Assembly: GCF_001905655.1 (NCBI RefSeq)
Contig: NZ_JMHT01000005.1
Span: 124,001 to 188,000, forward strand
DNA: 64,000 nucleotides
Source: Mycobacterium sp. ST-F2
GTDB lineage: Bacteria; Actinomycetota; Actinomycetes; Mycobacteriales; Mycobacteriaceae
Direction: 5' to 3'
Below are positions 21,661-29,545 of this stretch, in pieces (position 1 is the first letter of the stretch; each line of letters opens with the position of its first letter). Position numbers and translations under genes: made by a program. Below the pieces are notes generated by a model that saw only the letters and a list, made by a program, of their open reading frames with translations, was not told where the DNA came from and ran no database searches.

Positions 21661-21772
21661 GACATCGAGTCAACCCGCACTGCCTAGGCGTCAGATGAGA
21701 ACTGACTAGGTGCTCGAGCAGCTTTCGACGAGTGGTCCGATGATCGCTTCGATATAAGGGTCGCGCCCGCCG

Positions 21773-21934
21773 ATGGTGGAGATGATGGAAATGGTCGTCG
21801 GCGGTCACGGGACGACGGCGGCCGCGCTGGCGTGGACCTTCGCGCTTCTGGCCCAGCATCCCGACATCGAGGAGCGCGTGATCGCCGAGGTCGATGCGCT
21901 CGGTTCTGGCCGCGTGACAGTCGCGCTCCGGTGA
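21773..21934 (+). pseudogene. Cytochrome P450 I-helix fragment
   Basis: A 53-codon frame reads VVGGHGTTAAALAWTFALL and then AQHPDIEERVIAEVDALG. This is the P450 I-helix oxygen-binding motif (usually AGHETT) followed by the J helix. An in-frame TAA at 21755 and a TGA at 21932 bound it, and no EXXR or heme-cysteine region follows. The glutamate of the motif is replaced by glycine. It is a clear remnant of a larger lost P450 gene. Confidence 0.7.
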
Positions 21935-21948
21935 TGCCTCAGAGTCTG

Positions 21949-22758
21949 TCACCGGACTAAGCGGCGCAGCAGGGCCGATGCCGCGGCGATGCCGAGCACT
22001 GCCGCGACGGCGAGGATCGCGACGTCGAGCAGGGGGTTGCCCGGGGTGCCCAGCAGTAGCGAGCGCAGTGCGTTCACCTCGTACGACAGTGGATTCACGG
22101 TGGACAGCGCGTGCAGCCAGCCCGGCATGATGTCCACCGGGTACAGCGCGTTGGAGGCGAAGAACAGCGGCATGGTGATGGCCTGGCCGATGCCCATCAA
22201 GCGGTCGCGGTTGCGGACCAGCCCCGCCAAAGTCATTGACAGACAGGAGAAGAACGCCGAGCCGAGCATCACCACCGCCATGGCGGCCAGGACGTGCAGC
22301 GGGTTGAAACTCAAGTGGATGCCCATCAGCAGGGCGATCACCAGGACCCCGATGACCTGGGCGATCGAGCGGACTCCCGCCGCGAAAGCCTTGCCGGTGA
22401 TCAGCGCCGACGCCGGCGACGGCGTGACCATCAGTTTGGCGAGGATGCCGGCGTCCCGGTCCCAGACGATCTGGATGCCGTAGAAGATGGAGATGAACAG
22501 CGCCGACTGGGCGATGATGCCGGGCGCCAGGAATGACAGGTATGGCACGTTGCCCGTGTTGATCACGTGCAGCCGCGAGAAGGTCTGTCCGAATATCAAC
22601 AGCCACAACGCCGGCTGAATGGTCCGGGTGACCAGCTCGGTGCGGTCGTAGCGCAGCTTCTGCAATTCGACGAGCGCGAACGCGCCCATCCGGCGGGCGA
22701 GGCCGCCGATGCGTTTGGCACCGCGGGGCGCGGCGACCAGTTCGACGTCAACTGACAC
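21949..22758 (-). CDS. ABC-2 type exporter permease (DrrB-like)
   Basis: About 269 aa with six predicted membrane helices. It follows its ATPase and carries the ABC-2 signature region (LSMTLAGLVRNRDRLMGIGQ then LFFASNALYPVDIMPGWL). It is the membrane half of an efflux system of the daunorubicin-resistance type. I place the start at the GTG at 22758, which follows a GGAGGA ribosome site and overlaps the ATPase gene by 11 bp; the longer frame to 22812 would overlap it by 65 bp. The substrate may be a lipid or drug. It is probably co-transcribed with the MarR and ATPase genes. Confidence 0.88.
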   Translation of the reverse strand: MSVDVELVAAPRGAKRIGGLARRMGAFALVELQKLRYDRTELVTRTIQPALWLLIFGQTFSRLHVINTGNVPYLSFLAPGIIAQSALFISIFYGIQIVWDRDAGILAKLMVTPSPASALITGKAFAAGVRSIAQVIGVLVIALLMGIHLSFNPLHVLAAMAVVMLGSAFFSCLSMTLAGLVRNRDRLMGIGQAITMPLFFASNALYPVDIMPGWLHALSTVNPLSYEVNALRSLLLGTPGNPLLDVAILAVAAVLGIAAASALLRRLVR

Positions 22759-23557
22759 GGCGGGCCGTCCTCCTTCCGGCGCGGACCTGCTGCAGAGACT
22801 GGCGGTCGTCATCCCCCGACAGGTCGGAGCCGGCGTAGTGCCGGAAGACGTCTTCGAGCGTGGCCGACGGGCCGCGGGCTGCCTTCAGGTCGGTGGGGGA
22901 GCCGACGGTCTGCAGGCCGCCGCGGTGCATGAGGGCGACCCGGTCGCACAAGGCGTCGGCTTCCTCCATGTAGTGGGTGGTCAACAGGACTGTCATACCG
23001 AACTCTTGCTGCATGTACGCCACCTGGGTCCAAACGCTGTCGCGGGCAATGGGATCCAGGCCGACTGTGGGTTCGTCGAGGATGAGCAGCGACGGCCGGT
23101 TCACCAGGGCCTGAGCCAGCTCGAGGCGGCGGACCATCCCACCGGAGTACGTCTTGGCGGGACGGTCGGCGACGTCGAGCAGCTGCATGGCCTCGAGTGC
23201 GTCGTCGACCCGCGCTCGGCGTTCGCGTCGCGGCACGTCGTAGAGGCGGGCGAACAGGTCGACGTTCTGCCGTCCGGTGAGGGCCGACTCGATCGAAAGT
23301 TGTTGCGGCACATACCCAAGGTTCTGCCGGATGTCCATGGTGCGGCGCCCCGCGTCGAGGCCGAAGATGCGCACCTGCCCGTGTTGCACGGGGGTCAGGG
23401 TGGTGAGCAGTCGCACCAGGGTGGTCTTCCCGGCGCCGTTGGGGCCCAGTAGCCCCATGGTCTCGCCCACGGCGACGGTGATGCTGAGGTCGTCGACCGC
23501 GGTGAAATCGCCGTATCGGTGGGTGACGTGGTCGCATTCGATGGCGGGGGTACTCAT
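22748..23557 (-). CDS. ABC exporter ATP-binding protein (DrrA-like)
   Basis: The 269-aa ATPase has Walker A GPNGAGKTTL (about residue 38), signature YSGGMVRRLELAQAL, Walker B LLILDEPTVGLD and the switch histidine in LLTTHYMEEAD. The family pairs with ABC-2 permeases to export drugs, glycolipids or polyketides. It overlaps the MarR gene upstream by four bases and the permease downstream by 11, so all three form one compact operon likely repressed by the MarR protein. Confidence 0.93.
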   Translation of the reverse strand: MSTPAIECDHVTHRYGDFTAVDDLSITVAVGETMGLLGPNGAGKTTLVRLLTTLTPVQHGQVRIFGLDAGRRTMDIRQNLGYVPQQLSIESALTGRQNVDLFARLYDVPRRERRARVDDALEAMQLLDVADRPAKTYSGGMVRRLELAQALVNRPSLLILDEPTVGLDPIARDSVWTQVAYMQQEFGMTVLLTTHYMEEADALCDRVALMHRGGLQTVGSPTDLKAARGPSATLEDVFRHYAGSDLSGDDDRQSLQQVRAGRRTARRVS

Positions 23558-24000
23558 GATTGGTTCTCCTGGAGCATCCTGGTCATCTCGGCCAGGACGT
23601 TCAAACCTTTTGTCAGATCACTGATCTGCTCGTCGTCGAGCTGGTTCAGTACGACGTCGAGGGCGGCCCGGCGGGAAGCCCTGGTCTGATCGGCGAGTTG
23701 TTGGGCGGGTTCGGTCAGCCGGAGGCGGCCGATACGACGGTCGTCGGGGTCGACGCTGCGGACGAGCAGTTGGTCTGCGGTCAGCTTGGACACCAAGGTC
23801 GACGCGGTGTTGGCGGCCAGGCTGAGCTCCTCCGCGGCTTCCCGCACCGAGATGTCGGGCCGGCGGCCGACCAGCCTGAGCAGCTCGGCCTGTGATTGGG
23901 TGACGCCCGCGAAGCTGCCGCCGGCGGTCCGGCGCAGTTGCCGCCGGAAGCGACCGACAGTGTGGAACAGGTCGGTGGTGAGGTCTGTTCGAGCGGGCAC
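23554..24000 (-). CDS. MarR-family transcriptional regulator
   Basis: The 148-aa winged-helix regulator has its HTH around residues 50-80 (ISVREAAEELSLAANTASTLVSKL) followed by the wing (VRSVDPDDRRIGRLRLTEPA). It probably represses its own ABC-exporter operon and perhaps the divergent enoyl-CoA hydratase. The GTG at 24000 has no ribosome site upstream; a TATTAT -10-like hexamer ends seven bases before it, so the mRNA may be leaderless, as is common in mycobacteria. A palindrome covers the shared promoter. Confidence 0.9.
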   Translation of the reverse strand: MPARTDLTTDLFHTVGRFRRQLRRTAGGSFAGVTQSQAELLRLVGRRPDISVREAAEELSLAANTASTLVSKLTADQLLVRSVDPDDRRIGRLRLTEPAQQLADQTRASRRAALDVVLNQLDDEQISDLTKGLNVLAEMTRMLQENQS

Positions 24001-24008
24001 ATATCGAT

Positions 24009-24031
24009 AATAGCTCTGTTACAGAGGTATT
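24009..24031. promoter_or_regulatory. Likely MarR operator in divergent promoter
   Basis: CTCTGTTACAGAG (24014-24026) is a perfect 6+1+6 palindrome. Pairing resumes outside one mismatch (AATA / TATT) to give a 23-bp imperfect dyad. It sits just upstream of the MarR -10-like element and between two divergent starts only 55 bp apart, the usual place for MarR autoregulation. Confidence 0.6.
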
Positions 24032-24055
24032 GTACGGTCGTGGTTTACTCGGGCG

Positions 24056-24856
24056 GTGTTCCCGGATTACCGCGCGCTGCTGACCACGTTCGATGGCGGC
24101 GTGGTGACGGTGACGCTGAACCGCCCGGAGCGGCGCAACGCTTTTGGCGACGGCATGCGGGAGGAACTCGCCGACGCGTACACCCGCTGCAACCAAGCCG
24201 ACGACGTCCGGGCCGTCGTGCTGACCGGGGCGCCACCGGCGTTCTGCGCCGGCGCCGACCTGGCCGCCGGCGACCAGACGTTCGCCGCACCCGGCCCGGA
24301 GTTCAGTGCGGCCGGAATCCCGGTCCCGGCGTGGTCGTTGAGCAAGCCGGTGATCGCGGCGGTCAACGGGCACGCCATCGGATTGGGACTGACCCTGGCG
24401 CTACAGTGCGACATCCGGATTTTTGCCGCCGACGCCCGCTACGGCGTCGTGCAGGTGCGCCGCGGAGTGGTCGGTGACGCGTACTCGCACTGGGCGTTGC
24501 CGCGGCTGGTCGGTATTGCCCGGGCAGCGGAAATCCTGTTGACCGGAACGACTTTCGACGGTCGTCGGGCTTTCGAGCTGGGTATTGCCAACCGAGTGCT
24601 GCCGGCCGATGAGGTGCTGTCGGCCGCGCTGGAGATGGCCCACGACATCGCCGACAACACGGCGCCGATGTCGGTGGCGGCCAGCAAGCGGCTGCTCTGG
24701 GACTCCTTCGAACTGTCGCGTGACGAGGTGGGGGAGCGCGAGACCGAGATTCACCGCGCGGTGATAGCGCACGACGACGCCAAGGAAGGCGTGCGGGCGA
24801 TGCAGGCCGGTCGGTTGCCGCAATGGTCGGGCCGGCCGCAGGATCCGACGGTCTAG
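24056..24856 (+). CDS. Enoyl-CoA hydratase/isomerase family protein
   Basis: A 266-aa crotonase-fold protein. Substrate-binding and oxyanion regions are visible: RPERRNAFGDGM, PAFCAGADLAAGDQ and AAVNGHAIGLGLTLALQCDIRI. At the position of the second catalytic glutamate the sequence reads VRRGVVGDAYSHWALPRLVG, so the classical hydratase glutamate pair is not obvious and another acyl-CoA reaction is possible. GTG start at 24056. It diverges from the MarR gene and overlaps pncA tail to tail by four bases. Confidence 0.85.
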   Translation: MFPDYRALLTTFDGGVVTVTLNRPERRNAFGDGMREELADAYTRCNQADDVRAVVLTGAPPAFCAGADLAAGDQTFAAPGPEFSAAGIPVPAWSLSKPVIAAVNGHAIGLGLTLALQCDIRIFAADARYGVVQVRRGVVGDAYSHWALPRLVGIARAAEILLTGTTFDGRRAFELGIANRVLPADEVLSAALEMAHDIADNTAPMSVAASKRLLWDSFELSRDEVGERETEIHRAVIAHDDAKEGVRAMQAGRLPQWSGRPQDPTV

Positions 24857-25401
24857 ACCACGGTCACGCCGGAATCTTTCAGCGCCGCAATGGCATTCGT
24901 GGTGCCGTCGGCCGAAACGCCGGCCGTGTAGTCGAGCAGGACCCGGGTGCGAAACCCGGCCTCGGCGGCGTCGGCCGCGGTGGCCCTGACGCAGTAGTCG
25001 GTGGCGATGCCCACCACGTCGACCTCGTCGACGCGGCGGGCGCGCAGCCAATCTGCCAAGCCGGTACCGGACTCGTCGGTGCCCTCGAAACCGCTGTATG
25101 CCGCGGAGTGCCGGCCCTTGCGGAACACCGCCTCGACTGCTGAGACATCCAACTCGGGGTGGAACTGCGCCCCGGCGGTGCCGGCCACACAGTGCGGGGG
25201 CCACGACGTCAGGTAGTCGGGTGCGTCGGAGAAATGGTCACCGGGGTCGACGTGATGGTCGGCCGTGGCCACGACGTGGTCGTACTCGTGGCGGGCCAAC
25301 AGATCGCTGATCGCGCGGGCCACGGCGCCGCCGCCGGACACCGCGAGAGAACCACCCTCGCAGAAGTCGTTCTGCACGTCGACGACGATCAGCGCCCGCA
25401 T
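24853..25401 (-). CDS. pncA: Nicotinamidase/pyrazinamidase PncA
   Basis: The 182-aa cysteine hydrolase converts nicotinamide to nicotinate and, in mycobacteria, activates pyrazinamide. Catalytic Asp (VDVQNDFCEGG), Lys (FRKGRHS) and Cys (GIATDYCVRATA) are present, as are the metal ligands in ATADHHVDPGDHF (Asp, His, His). Length and sequence agree well with M. tuberculosis PncA (186 aa). The frame is open further upstream, but the ATG at 25401 begins the MRALIVVDVQNDF family N terminus. The start diverges from a TetR gene 56 bp away. Confidence 0.95.
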   Translation of the reverse strand: MRALIVVDVQNDFCEGGSLAVSGGGAVARAISDLLARHEYDHVVATADHHVDPGDHFSDAPDYLTSWPPHCVAGTAGAQFHPELDVSAVEAVFRKGRHSAAYSGFEGTDESGTGLADWLRARRVDEVDVVGIATDYCVRATAADAAEAGFRTRVLLDYTAGVSADGTTNAIAALKDSGVTVV

Positions 25402-25449
25402 GTGTCCACGGTAGACCGGTTGTGGGAGATCGCCCGGTGCCGTAGCGTC

Positions 25450-25463
25450 CGGACACGTGTCCG
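25450..25463. promoter_or_regulatory. Palindrome over a TetR gene start
   Basis: CGGACACGTGTCCG is a perfect 14-bp palindrome that includes the GTG start codon (25457) of the TetR gene and lies in the pncA-divergent gap. This is a likely autoregulatory operator. With no ribosome site upstream, a leaderless mRNA is plausible. Confidence 0.5.
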
Positions 25464-26026
25464 AACAGGCGCTTGAGCCCACCCGGCGCCGGTTGACGGC
25501 CAAACAGGCCGATACGGTCGACCGGCTCAGCCGTGCTGCCCTGGACCTGCTGCGCCGCGAGGGCTTCTCCGGCCTGACGGTGCGGCGGGTAGCCGCGGAG
25601 GCCGAGGTCGGCGCGGCGACGGCCTATACCTACTTCGCGTCGAAGGAACACCTGGTCGCCGAGGTGTTCTGGCGCCGGCTGTCGGCCGCCCCGCCGGTGG
25701 TCCACGAGTCCGATGATCCGGCCACGCGGGTCAGCGAGGTCCTGCGGCACATCGCGCTGCTGGTGATCGACGAGCCCGCGTTCGCCGGCGCGGTGACCCA
25801 CGCCATGCTGGGCCGCGATCCCGATGTCGAGGTGCTGCGGGTGCGCATCGGCAGGGACATCCGCAGCCGGCTGGCTGCCGCACTCGGGCCGGACGTCGAC
25901 GAGGACGTCATCGAATCGTTGGAGATGCTCTACTCGGGCGCGCTGGTGCGCGCCGGCATGGGGTTGACGTCGTACGACGAGATCGCCGGGCGGCTGGAGA
26001 AGTCAGCCCGGCTGATGCTGCGCTGA
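25457..26026 (+). CDS. TetR-family transcriptional regulator
   Basis: The 189-aa regulator has an N-terminal HTH (LTVRRVAAEAEVGAATAYTYFASKEHLVAEVF, about residues 40-70) and an all-helical ligand domain. The target is unknown; candidates are itself and divergent pncA, since a palindrome overlaps its start. Its 3' end overlaps the convergent TetR gene by 24 bp. Confidence 0.88.
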   Translation: MSEQALEPTRRRLTAKQADTVDRLSRAALDLLRREGFSGLTVRRVAAEAEVGAATAYTYFASKEHLVAEVFWRRLSAAPPVVHESDDPATRVSEVLRHIALLVIDEPAFAGAVTHAMLGRDPDVEVLRVRIGRDIRSRLAAALGPDVDEDVIESLEMLYSGALVRAGMGLTSYDEIAGRLEKSARLMLR

Positions 26027-26629
26027 CATCCTGGCGCCCAGGATCGCGAGCGCGGCGGTCAGGGCCGGCTCGGTGAGTTCGTCGACGTCGCGGCCGTCCT
26101 CGACGAGCAGCGCCGTCAGTTCGCGAAAACCGCCGAGCAGGATCAGGGCCACCGGCCGGCTGGTCGGAGCGATGCCGGCCCGCTGAAATCCCGCACCGCT
26201 GGTGAGGTCGACGACCATGTCGGTGAGCTGTTCCATGGCGTGCCGATTCAGTGGCTGGGCGACGTCACCGAGCGCGGGAGCTTCCCGGATCCAGCTCAGG
26301 GTGATCGCCGGCCGGGAGGCGATGTGCGCGACATACGCGTCGACCGCGTCGCGCACCTGCCGCTCCCAGTCGCCGTCGGGGTCGATGGCACCGCGGATGC
26401 GCGCGATGAGGTCCTCATTGTTGGTGCGCAGCAACTCGATGAAGCACTCCTCCTTGCTGGAGAACTGGTCGTAGAAGGTGCGCTTGGAGGTCTTGGCGTT
26501 GCGGACGATGTCGGCGACGGTCGTATCGCGGTAACCCCGGGTCGCCAGCGAGGTGGCGAGCCCGTCGAGCAGCCGCCCACGGAACGGCTGTGCAGCCGAT
26601 TGTGCCGAGTTGACCTCGCCGCCTGCCAT
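26003..26629 (-). CDS. TetR-family regulator, Rv0135c-like
   Basis: About 208 aa with HTH DTTVADIVRNAKTSKRTFYDQFSSKEECF (about residues 36-65). The ATG at 26629 follows a GGGAGAG ribosome site; the open frame extends to 26749 without support. It diverges from cyp138, exactly as Rv0135c does from Rv0136 in M. tuberculosis, and the 103-bp gap carries two GGTAC-type palindromes, so it probably represses the P450 and itself. Confidence 0.88.
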   Translation of the reverse strand: MAGGEVNSAQSAAQPFRGRLLDGLATSLATRGYRDTTVADIVRNAKTSKRTFYDQFSSKEECFIELLRTNNEDLIARIRGAIDPDGDWERQVRDAVDAYVAHIASRPAITLSWIREAPALGDVAQPLNRHAMEQLTDMVVDLTSGAGFQRAGIAPTSRPVALILLGGFRELTALLVEDGRDVDELTEPALTAALAILGARMSAQHQPG

Positions 26630-26665
26630 CACTCTCCCAAAACCCTTGCCTACCTGTGGTACTAG

Positions 26666-26709
26666 CCGGTACCGTACCGGACAACCCCGCGGTACACCGT
26701 GGTACCGCG
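26666..26709. promoter_or_regulatory. Double GGTAC palindrome between TetR gene and cyp138
   Basis: CCGGTACCGTACCGG (26666-26680) is a perfect 7+1+7 dyad. CGCGGTAC (26688-26695) and GTACCGCG (26702-26709) form a second dyad around ACCGTG. Both contain GGTAC half-sites and lie between divergent starts. This is a strong candidate operator array for the TetR protein. Confidence 0.65.
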
Positions 26710-26732
26710 TAATCAGTGGCTTGGAGCCTGCC

Positions 26733-28076
26733 ATGACTGAAACCGTCACCGCTGAACTGATCGAACGTGCCCCGGCGATTCATCTGCCGCCGGCGACCGG
26801 AGTGCCCAAGATTCTGCAGGGCGTGGCCTTCGCGACCAATCGACGCAAGTTCGTCAACGATATGGTGCCGCGACTCGGACCGGTATTCACCTGTGACGCA
26901 CCGGTTTTCGGTCGTTCGGTCATGGTGACCGACCCGCAGTTGGCCAAGCAGTTGTTCGCGGCGAACCCCGCCGACGTCGGCAACATTCAGCCGAATCTGT
27001 CGCGCGTGCTCGGCAGCGGATCGGTGTTCGCGCTCGACGGTTCCGAGCATCGGTTGCGCCGCAAGCTGCTGACGCCACCGTTCCACGGTAAGAGCATCAA
27101 GAACTACGAGCGGATCTTCGAGGAGGAGACGCTGCGCGCGGCGGCGTCCTGGCCGGAGGGGAAGGCGTTCCCCACGCTCGAACCGATGATGCACATCACC
27201 CTCAACGCCATCCTGCGCGCGGTGTTCGGGGCCGACGGTCACCACCTCGACGAACTCCGGCGGATCATCCCGCCGTGGGTCACCCTGGGATCGCGGCTTG
27301 CCGTGCTGCCCATGCCGAAACGCACCTACGGCCGCTTCACGCCGTGGGGCCGGCTCGCCGAGTACCGGCGGCAGTACGACGAGGTCGTCGCCAGACTGAT
27401 CGACACCGTCGCCGCCGATCCCGATCTCGAGAACCGGGACGACGTCTTGGCGCTGCTGCTACGCAGCACCTACGAAGACGGAACGGCCATGTCCCGCAGC
27501 GACATTGCCGACGAGCTGCTGACACTGCTGGCCGCCGGCCACGAAACGACCGCGGCCACCATGGCCTGGGTCTTCGAACGGGTCTCCCGGCATCCCGCGG
27601 TGCTGCGGCGGCTCGAAGCGGAAATCGCGGCCGGCGAGACCGACGAGTACCGCCAGGCGGTCCTGCTGGAGGTGCAGCGCATCCGCACCATCATCGACTT
27701 CGCCGGCCGGCACGTGTACGCGCCGACCTTCCAACTCGGCGAATGGATCATTCCGCGCGGCTTCTCCGTCATCGTCGCCATCGACCACATGCACGAGGAC
27801 GCAAAGGAATTCGCCGATCCGGAGCGGTTCGACCCCGAGCGCTTCATGGGGCGCCGGCCGCCGCTGGCCTTCCTGCCGTTCGGTGGCGGCACCCGACGCT
27901 GTGTCGGCGCGGTGTTCGCTCAAGTCGAGATGGACGTCGTCCTGCGCACGGTGCTGCGCCATTTCGCCATCCAGACCACCAGCGCCCCCGGGGAGAAGGT
28001 CTTCTCGCGCGGCGTGGCGTATACACCCAAAGACGGTGGTCGCGTGACCCTACGCCGGCGCGTCAACCCGCTGTAG
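26733..28076 (+). CDS. cyp138: Cytochrome P450 CYP138
   Basis: The 447-aa monooxygenase has the I-helix AGHETTAATMAW, the K-helix EVQR (ExxR) and the heme-cysteine loop FLPFGGGTRRCVGAVFA. The sequence closely follows M. tuberculosis CYP138, including blocks such as NIQPNLSRVLGSGSVFALDG and FHGKSIKNYERIFEEETLR, and the TetR and msrA neighbours match. The ATG at 26733 follows TTGGAGCC; the longer open frame from 26553 overlaps the divergent regulator and is not used. The physiological substrate is unknown. Redox partners are not encoded nearby. Confidence 0.92.
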   Translation: MTETVTAELIERAPAIHLPPATGVPKILQGVAFATNRRKFVNDMVPRLGPVFTCDAPVFGRSVMVTDPQLAKQLFAANPADVGNIQPNLSRVLGSGSVFALDGSEHRLRRKLLTPPFHGKSIKNYERIFEEETLRAAASWPEGKAFPTLEPMMHITLNAILRAVFGADGHHLDELRRIIPPWVTLGSRLAVLPMPKRTYGRFTPWGRLAEYRRQYDEVVARLIDTVAADPDLENRDDVLALLLRSTYEDGTAMSRSDIADELLTLLAAGHETTAATMAWVFERVSRHPAVLRRLEAEIAAGETDEYRQAVLLEVQRIRTIIDFAGRHVYAPTFQLGEWIIPRGFSVIVAIDHMHEDAKEFADPERFDPERFMGRRPPLAFLPFGGGTRRCVGAVFAQVEMDVVLRTVLRHFAIQTTSAPGEKVFSRGVAYTPKDGGRVTLRRRVNPL

Positions 28077-28085
28077 GTTCATGCT

Positions 28086-28904
28086 GTGACCGAACGGATT
28101 TCGCAGTACCGCCACGCCGGACTGACTTTCGACGTGATCGACTCCGGCCCCATCGACGGCGACGTCGTGGTCTTGTTGCACGGCTTTCCACAGACCGCCG
28201 AGTCCTGGTCGTCCGTGTCAGAGCTGTTGCACGCCAATGGCTTCCGTACCCTGGTGCCGAATCAGCGTGGCTATTCGCGCGGGGCCCGGCCGAAGGGTCG
28301 TCGGCAGTACACGATTCCCAAACTGACCGACGACGTCGCGGCGCTGATCGATCTGGTCGGTGGACCGGTGCACGTGGTCGGGCACGACTGGGGTGCCGCC
28401 ATCGCGTGGTCGCTGACCGCGACCCGACCGGAGCTGGTGCGCACTCTGACCGCGGTGTCGGTGCCCCACACCGGTGCCTTCCTGAAGGCGATGGTCACGG
28501 GGACGCAGGCGCTGCACTCGTACTACATGCTGATATTCCAGGTGCCGTGGCTGGGAGAACGATTCGCGAAGCTGGCCATGCCGCGCAGTGGAATGACCGA
28601 CGACGCGCTGATCGTCACGCGGGACGAGGTGTTCGACAGCGGCGCTCTGACGCCCGCGCTCAACTGGTACCGCGCCATGCCATTCGTGTCGCCGAGAGCG
28701 GCGTTCACTCCGGTGACCCGCCCCACCACCTACATCTGGAGTGACGGCGACATCGCGCTCGGCCGCAAGGGCGCCTTGCTGACCGAGCAGTACGTCCACG
28801 CGCCGTACAAGTTCGAGATCGTCGAGGGTGCGAACCACTGGCTGCCGGATCAGCATCCCGAGCTGGTCGCCCGGTTGATCACCGAGCGCGCCGCTACAGC
28901 GTGA
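28086..28904 (+). CDS. Epoxide hydrolase-like alpha/beta hydrolase (EphF-like)
   Basis: The 272-aa alpha/beta hydrolase has the oxyanion motif LLHGFPQTAESW, the nucleophile elbow VVGHDWGAAIAW with aspartate at the nucleophile position (typical of epoxide hydrolases and dehalogenases) and a late catalytic histidine in EGANHWLPDQHP. The GTG start is nine bases after the cyp138 stop, so the two are likely co-transcribed: a P450 product such as an epoxide could be its substrate. ephF (Rv0134) lies close to cyp138 in M. tuberculosis too, on the other side. Its stop codon is inside a family A palindrome. Confidence 0.82.
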   Translation: MTERISQYRHAGLTFDVIDSGPIDGDVVVLLHGFPQTAESWSSVSELLHANGFRTLVPNQRGYSRGARPKGRRQYTIPKLTDDVAALIDLVGGPVHVVGHDWGAAIAWSLTATRPELVRTLTAVSVPHTGAFLKAMVTGTQALHSYYMLIFQVPWLGERFAKLAMPRSGMTDDALIVTRDEVFDSGALTPALNWYRAMPFVSPRAAFTPVTRPTTYIWSDGDIALGRKGALLTEQYVHAPYKFEIVEGANHWLPDQHPELVARLITERAATA

Positions 28905-28953
28905 TTTGTGCACGAAAATCCGCGGCTGCCGCGGAAAATCGTGCACAAATCAC
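28901..28953. repeat. Long 3'-end palindrome, family A, copy 4
   Basis: Arms of 25 bp (28901-28925 and 28929-28953) surround a CTG loop. The TGA stop of the EphF-like gene (28902-28904) and the TGA of convergent msrA (complement of 28950-28952) both lie within the arms. Relative to other copies, seven bases of the left arm are inverted (GAAAATC for GATTTTC), which leaves three mismatches. Confidence 0.9.
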
Positions 28954-29453
28954 TGGCGTTTGGGCAGTTTCCAGCCCGGCCGCGGGAAGTGGCAGGTGTA
29001 GCCGTTGGGGATGCGCTCCAGGTAGTCCTGATGCTCGGGCTCGGCCTCCCAGAACGGCACGGCCGGTGTCACCTCGGTGACCACCTTGCCGGGCCACAGG
29101 CCTGAGGCGTCGACGTCGGCGATGGTGTCTTCGGCGACGCGCTTCTGGTCGTCGTCGGTGTAGAAGATCGCCGAGCGGTAGCTGGTCCCGACATCGTTGC
29201 CCTGCCGGTTGACCGTCGACGGGTCGTGGATTTGGAAGAAGAACTCCAGGAGCGCCCGGAAGTCGGTCTGGCTGGGGTCATAGACGATTTCGACAGCCTC
29301 GGCGTGGCCGGGGTGGTTGCGGTAGGTCGGGTGATCGTTGGAGCCGCCGGTGTAGCCGACCCGCGTGGTCAGCACGCCCGGCTGCTTGCGGATCAGGTCC
29401 TGCATCCCCCAGAAGCAGCCGCCCGCCAGGATCGCGGTCGCGGTATCGGTCAT
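28950..29453 (-). CDS. msrA: Peptide methionine sulfoxide reductase MsrA
   Basis: The 167-aa enzyme reduces methionine-S-sulfoxide in proteins. The catalytic cysteine is in [10 protein letters not shown] near the N terminus, followed by [23 protein letters not shown], characteristic of MsrA. The ATG at 29453 follows a strong GAGGAGG ribosome site; the frame upstream is not needed. The order cyp138 - msrA(c) - Rv0138-like matches M. tuberculosis (Rv0136-Rv0137c-Rv0138). It diverges from the KstR-boxed gene pair. Confidence 0.95.
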   Translation of the reverse strand: MTDTATAILAGGCFWGMQDLIRKQPGVLTTRVGYTGGSNDHPTYRNHPGHAEAVEIVYDPSQTDFRALLEFFFQIHDPSTVNRQGNDVGTSYRSAIFYTDDDQKRVAEDTIADVDASGLWPGKVVTEVTPAVPFWEAEPEHQDYLERIPNGYTCHFPRPGWKLPKRQ

Positions 29454-29521
29454 GTACGCCTCCTCGCTTTGACTCCAGAGAACCAAATTCGCGGCGAGTG
29501 CGCAAGTGCTCGACAAACTCT

Positions 29522-29539
29522 ACTAGAACGTGTTCTAGT
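29522..29539. promoter_or_regulatory. KstR-type operator
   Basis: ACTAGAACGTGTTCTAGT is a perfect 8+2+8 palindrome. Its inner 14 bases (29524-29537) fit the published KstR motif TNNAACNNGTTNNA exactly. It is seven bases before the GTG of the Rv0138-like gene, so it probably places this gene and the following dehydrogenase under sterol-responsive KstR control. Confidence 0.7.
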
Positions 29540-29545
29540 TTTCCT

